The notes beneath the pieces were generated by a model. That model ran no database searches. It was not told the origin of the DNA and saw nothing but the letters and a program-made list of their open reading frames with translations. A stretch of DNA of 34,101 bases. It comes from Sphingomonadales bacterium. GTDB lineage: Bacteria > Pseudomonadota > Alphaproteobacteria > Sphingomonadales > Sphingomonadaceae. Location of the stretch: positions 1 to 34,101 of the forward strand of contig JAIXZV010000218.1 of assembly GCA_027489365.1 (NCBI GenBank), written 5' to 3'. Shown here piece by piece: positions 17,966 through 24,457 of this stretch. Numbering within the stretch: the stretch's first letter is position 1; each line of letters opens with the position of its first letter. The position numbers and the translations under genes are program-made.

Positions 17966-18631
17966 CTATCTGAGCTTCCCCAACAACGCCGCCGCCGCCG
18001 CGGTCTCCGCTTCCTGCTTCGAACTGCCCTCAGCCTCGGCCTCCGCAAACGTCCCGAGCATCGCCTTCACCCGGAAGCGCGGCGCGTGGTGCGGGCCGGA
18101 GCGTTCGACCACTTCATACGCCGGGGCCTTGCGATTGTGCGCGGCGGCCCATTCCTGCAGCGCGCTTTTGGGGTGTTGCGGAGCGGAGAGCACGCGGCTG
18201 GCGCGGTCACCCCAGGCGCTGCGGATGGCGCGGCGCGCGCCGTCGAGGCCGGTTTCGAGATAGAGCGCGCCGATCAGCGCCTCCATCACGTCGCCCAGCA
18301 CATTGTCCGAATCCGACGCGCCATCGTCGCGCGCTTGCTTACCGAGACGCAGATGCGCGGCGACGCCGAGGCCGCGCGCGACATCGGCGCAGATCGCGCC
18401 GGTCACCAGCGCGTTGAACCGCTTCGACAGCGCGCCTTCGGGCTCTTGCGGGAAGAGTTCGAACAGCCATTCCGCCATGACGAGGCCGAGGACGCGATCT
18501 CCGAGGAATTCGAGCCGTTCGTAATTGGCCGCCGCCTGACTGCCATGCGTCAGCGCGCGCTCGTACGGCGTCAGATCGACCGGCCGATGCCCGAGCGTCG
18601 CGGTCAGCCAGTCGCGCAAGGACTCGCTCAA
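17966..18631 (-). CDS. rnc: Ribonuclease III
   Basis: 221 residues from TTG 18631, which overlaps the lepB stop as TTGA and has GGGGAGGGG just upstream, a very strong ribosome site; the track's 18679 start lies inside lepB. The catalytic domain carries the signature ERLEFLGDRVLGLV (38-51) and a second acidic cluster DNVLGDVMEALIGALYLE. The C-terminal dsRNA-binding domain (about 150-220) shows PKSALQEWAAAHNRKAP, RFRVKAML and SSKQEAETAAAAALL. Processes rRNA precursors and structured mRNAs in the cytoplasm. Co-transcribed with lepB, and with era beyond the inserted GIY-YIG gene. Confidence 0.97.
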   Translation of the reverse strand: MSESLRDWLTATLGHRPVDLTPYERALTHGSQAAANYERLEFLGDRVLGLVMAEWLFELFPQEPEGALSKRFNALVTGAICADVARGLGVAAHLRLGKQARDDGASDSDNVLGDVMEALIGALYLETGLDGARRAIRSAWGDRASRVLSAPQHPKSALQEWAAAHNRKAPAYEVVERSGPHHAPRFRVKAMLGTFAEAEAEGSSKQEAETAAAAALLGKLR

Positions 18632-19458
18632 AACCCCTCCCCGATCCGGTTCCAGCGCGCCGCCGAGAACCACGTCCACGGCAGGAACCAGTTGGCCGAG
18701 CCATCGGTCGAGAAGAACGACACCATCGCGCGGCCCTCGATCCGCTCCATCGGGACATAGCCCATGCCCTGCGGCGGATCGAACCGGCTGTCGCCGCTGT
18801 CGTCGCGATTATCGCCCATCACGAAGACGTTGCCGGCGGGGACCATATATACGCCGGTATCGTCGGCATTGGGTTGCTCGCCGCGATCGAGCACGGCGTA
18901 GCTCTTGCCGTTCGGCAAGGTCTCGCGGAATTGCTGGTAGCGGCAGACGGGCTTGCCATCCACGCTGTCCTCAAATTCGGTCGGACATTCGCTGCCGCCG
19001 GGATAGTTCGGACTGAGCGGGATGATGAAATCGGCGATGCGCTGTTTGGGGATCGGCGTACCGTTCAGGATCACCTGCCCGTTCCGCATCTGGATCGTAT
19101 CGCCGGGCAGGCCGATGACGCGCTTGATCACGTCATGATCATTGCCTTCGGGTCCGCGAAACACCACGACATCACCGCGTGCCGGATCGCGCCCGAGGAT
19201 GCGGCCGGGCAGCAGCGGCACGCCCCACGGCAGCGACCAGCGCGAATAGCCGTAATTCCATTTCGACACGAACAGATAGTCGCCGATGTAGAGGCGCGGC
19301 AGCATCGATTGCGACGGGATGCTGAACGGTGCCACGATAAAACTGCGCAGTACGAACACGATCAGCGCGAGCTTCAGGAAGAAGACGAGCGTCTCGCGCG
19401 TTTCGGAGCGCGGCGGTTTCGCGCGCTTGATCCGTGTGGGTTTGTCGGTGTCGGCCAT
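18628..19458 (-). CDS. lepB: Signal peptidase I
   Basis: 276 residues. A short basic cytoplasmic N-terminus is followed by one membrane anchor (ETLVFFLKLALIVFVLRSF), then the periplasmic catalytic domain. Ser51 in IPSQSMLP is the nucleophile and Lys112 in DVIKRVIGLPGD the general base; the C-terminal box GDNRDDSGDSR is intact. It removes signal peptides from exported proteins at the outer face of the inner membrane. ATG 19458 begins MADTDKPTRIKRAK. First gene of the lepB-rnc-GIY-era group, divergent from pgi across a 127-bp gap that must contain both promoters. Confidence 0.97.
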   Translation of the reverse strand: MADTDKPTRIKRAKPPRSETRETLVFFLKLALIVFVLRSFIVAPFSIPSQSMLPRLYIGDYLFVSKWNYGYSRWSLPWGVPLLPGRILGRDPARGDVVVFRGPEGNDHDVIKRVIGLPGDTIQMRNGQVILNGTPIPKQRIADFIIPLSPNYPGGSECPTEFEDSVDGKPVCRYQQFRETLPNGKSYAVLDRGEQPNADDTGVYMVPAGNVFVMGDNRDDSGDSRFDPPQGMGYVPMERIEGRAMVSFFSTDGSANWFLPWTWFSAARWNRIGEGF

Positions 19459-19585
19459 CCGCGCGGTTTGGTGCTGCGTCGCCCCCCCGTCAAGTTGGTC
19501 GTCACGCTGGCGGTTGTAATGGCACGGCGCTAGGGCGATCTAACGCGGATTCGCATTCCCCTCCCCAAGACGTACGAGGTTTCCC

Positions 19586-21079
19586 ATGGCTGCCGACTGG
19601 ACCACGATCGAGGCGCTGCCCTCGCCCCGGCTTGAAACGCTGTTCGCCGAGGATGCGGCGCGGCTGGCGAGCTTCAGCGTCGATGTCGCGGGGCTGCATT
19701 TCGACTGGTCGAAGACGCATCTGACCGCCGAGGCCGTCGCGGCATTCAGTGCGCTCGCCAAGGCGCAGGATCTGCACGGCAAGCGCGAGGCGCTGTTCGC
19801 GGGCGAGGTGGTCAACACCAGCGAGGGCCGCGCGGTCACGCATGTCGCCGAGCGCGGTGAAGGCAGCGAGGACGATGTCGCCAAGGCACGCGTGCTGCAC
19901 GCCCGGATGCGCGCGCTGATCGACGCGATCGAGGGCGGGGCGCTCGGCGAAATCCGCCATGTGCTGCACGTCGGGATCGGTGGCTCCGCGCTCGGGCCGG
20001 ATCTGCTGATCGACGCGCTGGGTCGTGAGGACAGCCGTTATGAGGTCGCAATCGTCTCGAACATCGACGGCGCGGCGCTCGAGGAAGTGTTCGCCAAATT
20101 CGATCCGACCGCGACGCTGCTGGTGATCGCGTCCAAGACCTTCACCACCAAGGAAACGCTGACCAACGCCGATTCGGTGCTGCAATGGATGGGCGAGCAT
20201 GGCGTGGAGGACGCGTACGGCCGCGTCGTCGCGCTGACCGCCGCTCCGGATGCGGCGGTCGAATGGGGCGTCGATGAAACCCGCGTGCTGCCCTTCGCCG
20301 AGAGCGTCGGCGGGCGCTATTCGCTCTGGTCGTCGATCGGCTTTCCGGCGGCCCTCGCGCTGGGGTGGGACACGTTCGAGGAATTGCTCGAAGGCGCGGG
20401 CGAAATGGACCGGCATTTCCGCCAGACCTCGCTCAGCCAGAACGCACCCGTCCTCGCGGCGTTTGCTGACCTGTATTACACACAAGTCCGCCATGCCGAG
20501 ACGCGCGCGACCTTCGCTTATGACGAGCGGCTACGGCTGCTGCCGTCCTATCTCCAGCAGCTCGAAATGGAATCGAACGGCAAGGGCGTGACCGTCGACG
20601 GGCAACCGGTCGGGCGGCCGACCGCGGCCATCGCCTGGGGCGGGGTCGGCACCGACGCGCAACATGCGGTGTTCCAGTTGCTCCACCAGGGCACGCACCT
20701 CGTGCCGGTCGAATTCGTCGCGGTGATCGAGCCCGGCGATACGCTGTCGGAGGAGCATCACCGGCAATTGCTGCTCAACGCCTTCGCGCAGGGGGCCGCG
20801 CTGATGAAGGGGCGCCCGAACGACGATCTCGCACGCAGCTATTCGGGCGACCGGCCGAGCTCGACGATCCTGCTGGAGGAGCTCGACGCGCGGACTTTGG
20901 GCGCGCTGATCGCGTTCTACGAACAGCGCACGTTCGTGAACGGCGTGCTGCTCGGCATCAATTCGTTCGATCAGTTCGGGGTGGAATTGGGCAAGGAAAT
21001 GGCCAAGGCGGCGGACGCCGGTGGCCAGGAATTCGATGCCTCGACGACCGACTTGATCGCGCGTGCGGGGTTGGCGTGA
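19586..21079 (+). CDS. pgi: Glucose-6-phosphate isomerase
   Basis: 497 residues. Interconverts glucose-6-phosphate and fructose-6-phosphate. Family signatures: HVGIGGSALGPDLL, VIASKTFTTKETLTNA, SVGGRYSLWSSIGFP, and C-terminal GINSFDQFGVELGK with the catalytic lysine. His384-type residue in LLHQGTH is present. The segment that reads WGEPGTNGQH in E. coli and animal enzymes is WGGVGTDAQH here, so the catalytic-base glutamate (E. coli Glu355 equivalent) is Gly353. This may be a lineage feature rather than inactivation, since the rest of the protein is intact. GAGG lies 8 nt before ATG 19586. Followed by vapBC and gor on the same strand. Confidence 0.95.
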   Translation: MAADWTTIEALPSPRLETLFAEDAARLASFSVDVAGLHFDWSKTHLTAEAVAAFSALAKAQDLHGKREALFAGEVVNTSEGRAVTHVAERGEGSEDDVAKARVLHARMRALIDAIEGGALGEIRHVLHVGIGGSALGPDLLIDALGREDSRYEVAIVSNIDGAALEEVFAKFDPTATLLVIASKTFTTKETLTNADSVLQWMGEHGVEDAYGRVVALTAAPDAAVEWGVDETRVLPFAESVGGRYSLWSSIGFPAALALGWDTFEELLEGAGEMDRHFRQTSLSQNAPVLAAFADLYYTQVRHAETRATFAYDERLRLLPSYLQQLEMESNGKGVTVDGQPVGRPTAAIAWGGVGTDAQHAVFQLLHQGTHLVPVEFVAVIEPGDTLSEEHHRQLLLNAFAQGAALMKGRPNDDLARSYSGDRPSSTILLEELDARTLGALIAFYEQRTFVNGVLLGINSFDQFGVELGKEMAKAADAGGQEFDASTTDLIARAGLA

Positions 21080-21094
21080 GCGCTTCAATCCTTT

Positions 21095-21124
21095 ATGTGT
21101 AAGATGCTGCGGAGTTATACACAT
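21095..21124. promoter_or_regulatory. Probable VapBC operator covering the vapB start
   Basis: ATGTGT (21095-21100) and ACACAT (21119-21124) are exact inverse complements, and the inner bases AA/TT extend the symmetry. The element covers the GGAG ribosome site (21111-21114) and the first bases of the vapB start codon. VapB antitoxins are known to repress their own operon by binding inverted repeats near the start, so this is a natural operator candidate. Confidence 0.5.
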
Positions 21125-21332
21125 GCGTACGAATATTGAAATCGACGACGCGTTGATGACGGAAGCAATGGCGGCTGCTGGGACGAGTACGAAGCGGCAG
21201 ACCGTCGAAGAAGCGCTCCGGCGAATGGTCGCGATATGGCGTCAGCGAGAATTGCTAGAGCTGCGCGGTCTTGGTTGGGAAGGCGACTTGGACGACATGC
21301 GAACCAGCAAATATGCGGGCGAGACTTGGTAA
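21123..21332 (+). CDS. vapB: VapB-type antitoxin
   Basis: 69 residues from ATG 21123 with GGAG 8 nt upstream; the track's 21063 start lies in the end of pgi and is rejected. N-terminal RTNIEIDDALMTEAMAAAG is a typical ribbon-helix-helix/VapB DNA-binding start; TKRQTVEEALRRMVAIWRQR is the second helix; the C-terminal GLGWEGDLDDMRTSKY is the acidic/aromatic tail that in this family wraps the toxin active site. Binds and neutralises VapC and represses the operon. The coding end overlaps the vapC start by 7 nt. Its presence between pgi and gor looks like an insertion of a TA module. Confidence 0.92.
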   Translation: MRTNIEIDDALMTEAMAAAGTSTKRQTVEEALRRMVAIWRQRELLELRGLGWEGDLDDMRTSKYAGETW

Positions 21333-21742
21333 CGCTGGTCGATTCAAGCGTCTGGATCGATTTCCTTCGCGATCGCGATACTCGACAGACGGTCGCGCTA
21401 TCCCGGCTTTTGGTGACAGAGCGCATCCAAACCGCCGATCTCGTGCTCGCGGAGGTTCTGCAGGGCGTGAGAGACGATCGTGCGCACGCGAAGGCACTGC
21501 GATTGCTATCGCTGCCCGGCATTTTCGTGATCTCCAATCAATCTGTCGCTGTACAGGCGGCACGCAACTACCGCGCGCTTCGGGGACACGGTTTTACAAT
21601 CCGGAAGACGATCGACACGCTGATCGCCACGCGCTGCATTCTCGATCGCATCCCGCTTCTCTACGCCGACCGTGATTTCGATCCCTTTGTCGCACATCTA
21701 GGTCTGCGGTCCGCCCTCGATCCTTTCCCCGGAGCACCCTAA
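21326..21742 (+). CDS. vapC: VapC-type PIN-domain toxin ribonuclease
   Basis: 138 residues from TTG 21326 (MVTLVDSSVWIDFLR), overlapping vapB by 7 nt; the track's 21236 start would run through most of vapB's C-terminal half and is unlikely. PIN-domain acidic residues are all visible: Asp6 (LVDSSVW), Glu43 (LVLAEVLQG), Asp97 (KTIDTLIA) and Asp115/Asp117 (LYADRDFDPF). Such toxins are Mg2+-dependent RNases that cut tRNA or rRNA when free of VapB; the target here is unknown. The last A of its TAA stop is the first base of the gor ATG (TAATG), so gor translation is probably coupled to this toxin gene. Confidence 0.93.
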   Translation: MVTLVDSSVWIDFLRDRDTRQTVALSRLLVTERIQTADLVLAEVLQGVRDDRAHAKALRLLSLPGIFVISNQSVAVQAARNYRALRGHGFTIRKTIDTLIATRCILDRIPLLYADRDFDPFVAHLGLRSALDPFPGAP

Positions 21743-23088
21743 TGTCTGATTACGACTACGACCTCTTCGTCATCGGTGCCGGTTCCGGCGGTACGCGCGC
21801 ATCGCGCGTGGCCGCGGCGCATGGGGCGAAGGTGGCGGTGGCGGAGGAATATCGCGTCGGCGGGACCTGCGTCATCCGCGGCTGCGTGCCCAAGAAGCTG
21901 CTCGTCTATGGCGCGCATTTCGCCGAAGATCTGAAGGACGCGCGGCGCTTCGGCTGGGACGTGCCCGAACAGCTCAACTTCGACTGGAAGCGGCTGCGCG
22001 ACAATGTGATGGAGGAGGTCGACCGGATCAACGGCGCCTATACCGCCACGCTCAACAACAATGGCGTCGAGATCATCCTCGACCGGGCGACGATCACCGG
22101 GCCGCACAGCCTGACGCTCGGCGATGGGCGCGAGGTGACCGCGAAATACATATTGATCGCGACCGGGGCGACGCCGGTGGTGCCGGAATGCCCGGGGCAC
22201 GAACTCGGCATCACCTCGAACGAAGTGTTCCAGCTCGACGCCGTGCCCAAGCGCATCCTAATCGCTGGCGCAGGCTATATCGCCAATGAATTCGCCGGCA
22301 TCTTCAACGAATTCGGCGCGAAGGTGACGCTGATCAACCGCAGCGACGTGATCCTGCGCGGCTATGACGAATCGATCCGCGACCGGCTGCTGCAGATTTC
22401 GATGATGAAGGGGCTCGATTTCCGCTTCAACGCGAAGTTTCAGGGGATCGAGCAGCAGCCCGACGGGTGTCTCCGCGTATCGATGACCAATCACGAGCCG
22501 ATCGACGTCGATTGCGTGCTATTCGCGACCGGGCGGGCGCCCAACACCGCCGGGCTGGGGCTGGAGAGTGCCGGGGTCGAGCTCTCCGACGGCGCAGTGG
22601 TGGTGGATGCCGACAACAAATCGACCTGCGACAGCATCTATGCCGTCGGCGACGTGACCAACCGCGTGCAGCTAACCCCGGTCGCGATCCGTGAGGGGCA
22701 AGCGTTCGCCGACACGATCTTCGGCGGCAAGCCTACCCAAGTGGATTACGAAAACATCCCGAGCGCGGTGTTCAGCCATCCGCCAATGGCGGGCGTCGGC
22801 CTGACCGAGGCGCAGGCCAAGAACAAGTTCGGATCGGTCAAGGTCTACACCTCCGACTTCCGCCCGATGAAGAACGTGCTGGCCAACCGCAACGAGCGCG
22901 CTCTGTACAAGATGGTGTGCCACGCGGAGTCGGGCGTGGTGCTGGGGCTGCACATGATCGGCCCGGATGCGCCGGAGATTTTGCAGGCGGCAGCGGTGGC
23001 GGTGAAGGCGGGCCTCACCAAGGACGCGTTCGATCAGACCGTCGCGCTGCATCCGTCGATGGCGGAGGAATTGGTGTTGCTGCGGTAG
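21742..23088 (+). CDS. gor: Glutathione-disulfide reductase
   Basis: 448 residues. FAD-binding motif FVIGAGSGGTRASRVAA, redox-active disulfide in GGTCVIRGCVPKK (Cys43/Cys48), NADPH-domain loop IAGAGYIANEFAGIF with two following arginines (NRSDVILR) consistent with NADPH preference, second FAD motif SIYAVGDVTNRVQLTP, and C-terminal catalytic ALHPSMAEE (His437). Keeps glutathione reduced in the cytosol as a homodimer. ATG 21742 overlaps the vapC stop by one base and has GGAG 8 nt upstream, within the vapC end. From memory pgi and gor are frequent neighbours in sphingomonads, so vapBC appears inserted between them. Confidence 0.95.
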   Translation: MSDYDYDLFVIGAGSGGTRASRVAAAHGAKVAVAEEYRVGGTCVIRGCVPKKLLVYGAHFAEDLKDARRFGWDVPEQLNFDWKRLRDNVMEEVDRINGAYTATLNNNGVEIILDRATITGPHSLTLGDGREVTAKYILIATGATPVVPECPGHELGITSNEVFQLDAVPKRILIAGAGYIANEFAGIFNEFGAKVTLINRSDVILRGYDESIRDRLLQISMMKGLDFRFNAKFQGIEQQPDGCLRVSMTNHEPIDVDCVLFATGRAPNTAGLGLESAGVELSDGAVVVDADNKSTCDSIYAVGDVTNRVQLTPVAIREGQAFADTIFGGKPTQVDYENIPSAVFSHPPMAGVGLTEAQAKNKFGSVKVYTSDFRPMKNVLANRNERALYKMVCHAESGVVLGLHMIGPDAPEILQAAAVAVKAGLTKDAFDQTVALHPSMAEELVLLR

Positions 23089-23137
23089 GGTGTCGTACGG
23101 GGACCGGTTGCGGGCCTGGACGGCAGGAGCGTTCTTC

Positions 23138-23171
23138 CGTCACCCCGGCCTTGTGCCGGGGTCCACCGTGC
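23138..23171 (+). repeat. Left 34-bp inverted repeat with internal hairpin
   Basis: Left member of the perfect pair enclosing the second GIY-YIG gene. It contains the 7+7 palindrome CCCCGGC...GCCGGGG with a 5-nt loop. Confidence 0.9.
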
Positions 23172-23177
23172 AGCAAG

Positions 23178-23501
23178 ATGCCACGCATGACGATCGAGCG
23201 CGTCCCCTGCGTCTACATTTTGGCGAGCGGCTATAATGGTCGGCTCTACGTCGGCGTCACGTCGAACCTGATCGGCAGGATTTTACAACATCGCGCCGGG
23301 ACGTTCGACGGGCATACCAAGAAGTACCAGATAAAGCGGCTCGTCTATTTCGAAACCGCCGACACGATGGAATCCGTCTTTGCCCGCGAAAAGCAGTTGA
23401 AACGCTATCGGCGAGACTGGAAGCGCAATCTCATCGAGCATGAGAATCCGGCGTGGAATGACCTTGCGGTTGGGCTCGGCCTACCGCCCTTGGCTGGGTG
23501 A
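23178..23501 (+). CDS. GIY-YIG superfamily endonuclease-like protein
   Basis: 107 residues from ATG 23178 (MPRMTIERVPCVYILASG); ATG 23187 is an equally possible start, and no strong ribosome site is seen before either. The track's 22917 start lies inside gor. Motifs: CVYILAS, RLYVGVTSNL, Arg34 in LIGRILQHRAG, and REKQLKRYRRDWKRNLIEHE with the metal-binding Glu71. It belongs to the short YhbQ/UvrC-like GIY-YIG group common in alphaproteobacteria. Function unknown. The gene is tightly enclosed by a perfect 34-bp inverted repeat and sits between gor and the TauD-like gene, as if inserted as a unit. Confidence 0.85.
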   Translation: MPRMTIERVPCVYILASGYNGRLYVGVTSNLIGRILQHRAGTFDGHTKKYQIKRLVYFETADTMESVFAREKQLKRYRRDWKRNLIEHENPAWNDLAVGLGLPPLAG

Positions 23502-23506
23502 TCGCG

Positions 23507-23540
23507 GCACGGTGGACCCCGGCACAAGGCCGGGGTGACG
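23507..23540 (-). repeat. Right 34-bp inverted repeat with internal hairpin
   Basis: Exact inverse complement of 23138-23171; begins 6 nt after the GIY-YIG stop codon. It may also terminate gor/GIY-YIG transcription. Confidence 0.9.
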
Positions 23541-23573
23541 ACTATAAACCCGCTCGCTTCTACCCCCCCACCC

Positions 23574-24407
23574 CTATTCCAACGCCACCCCGGAAATCGT
23601 GATCCGGTGCATCAGCCGCCGATGTCCCTGATAATCATTCGCAGCGAAGTGCCAGGTCGAGCGGTTATCCCACACCGCGACCGAGCCGGGCTGCCATTGC
23701 AACCGGCATTGAAACTCCTCGCGCATCGCAACCGAATAAAGATATTGCAGCAGCGGCTGGCTTTCCTCCCGCGTCCAGCCTTCGAAATGAAGCGTGAAGG
23801 CGGGGTTGACGTAGAGCAGCTTGCGGCCTGTCACGGGGTGGCGGATCACTGCCGGGTGGACGGCGTTGGCGCTGATGTCATGGCCTTTCAGGTCGGCGGC
23901 CTGGTCGGTCTTGGCGTAGATGCCGTCATGGCCATAGATGTGATCGGCGCTGTGGACCGCGCGTAAACCGCCAAGCGTCGCCTTCAGCCCGTCCGACAGC
24001 GCATCGTAGGCCGCGCCCATGCTCGCGAACAGCGTGTCGCCGCCCACCGGCGGCAGCTCGCGCGCGACGAGGATCGAGCCCATTGCGGGCACCGGATCAT
24101 AGCTGTGGTCGGTGTGCCAGCCGCCGCCGATATTGACGAACTGCGTCTCGGCTTTGCGGACCTCGGCGATTTCGGGATAGCCGCCGTTCGCCGGGAAATA
24201 ATTGTTGATGTCGATCTCGCCCCAGCGCCGCGCGAAGGCGATGTGATCTTCGGGGCTGAGTTGCTGGTCGCGCAGCATAACGACGCCGGTCTCGGCGAGC
24301 GCCGTGCGGATCGCGGCCATTTCTTCGTCGCCGATCGCGCGCACATCGACGCCAGTGACTTCCGACCCGCAGTGCGCGGCCAGCGGCTTGATCTGTATTT
24401 CGCCCAT
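23574..24407 (-). CDS. TauD/TfdA-family 2-oxoglutarate-dependent dioxygenase
   Basis: 277 residues. Iron ligands His98 and Asp100 in GGGWHTDHSY and His253 in STWHFAANDY; Arg268, 15 residues after His253, is the 2-oxoglutarate-binding arginine, the same spacing as in E. coli TauD (255/270). Other family segments are VTGVDVRAI near the N-terminus and WDNRSTWH. It is a soluble Fe(II) oxygenase acting on an unknown small substrate (taurine, alkylsulfate and phenoxyacetate are known family substrates); no sulfonate transport genes are nearby, so taurine is not implied. ATG 24407 has GGAGAGG just upstream, but both lie inside a long palindrome. Downstream of the M13 peptidase gene on the same strand. 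Confidence 0.93.
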   Translation of the reverse strand: MGEIQIKPLAAHCGSEVTGVDVRAIGDEEMAAIRTALAETGVVMLRDQQLSPEDHIAFARRWGEIDINNYFPANGGYPEIAEVRKAETQFVNIGGGWHTDHSYDPVPAMGSILVARELPPVGGDTLFASMGAAYDALSDGLKATLGGLRAVHSADHIYGHDGIYAKTDQAADLKGHDISANAVHPAVIRHPVTGRKLLYVNPAFTLHFEGWTREESQPLLQYLYSVAMREEFQCRLQWQPGSVAVWDNRSTWHFAANDYQGHRRLMHRITISGVALE

Positions 24408-24443
24408 GCTGCCTCTCCATATTTTATGGAGCGCAGCATGGGC
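24402..24443 (-). promoter_or_regulatory. 42-bp palindrome enclosing the start codon of the TauD-like gene
   Basis: GCCCATGCTGC (24402-24412) pairs perfectly with GCAGCATGGGC (24433-24443), and inside it CTCCATA pairs with TATGGAG across a 3-nt loop, with small 2-nt/1-nt asymmetry between the stems. On the minus-strand RNA the GGAGAGG ribosome site is in the inner stem and bulge, and the ATG start is in the outer 3' arm. A transcript reading in from the upstream peptidase gene would fold this shut. It may act as terminator, translational lock or thermosensor; function is inferred. Confidence 0.6.
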
Positions 24444-24457
24444 GAAGGCAGGCCGTT

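Larger units (their letters stand above)
23138..23540 (+). mobile_element. 403-bp GIY-YIG cassette bounded by perfect 34-bp inverted repeats
   Basis: Left arm 23138-23171 and right arm 23507-23540 are exact inverse complements over 34 bp, starting CGTCACCCCGGCC. Each arm contains its own hairpin (CCCCGGC-CTTGT-GCCGGGG), as REP elements do. Between them is a single gene whose start lies 6 nt inside the left arm and whose stop lies 5 nt before the right arm. No target-site duplication is obvious (TTC outside the left end, ACT outside the right). The structure is that of a minimal repeat-bounded cassette. Mobility is inferred; only the repeats and the gene are seen. Confidence 0.6.
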
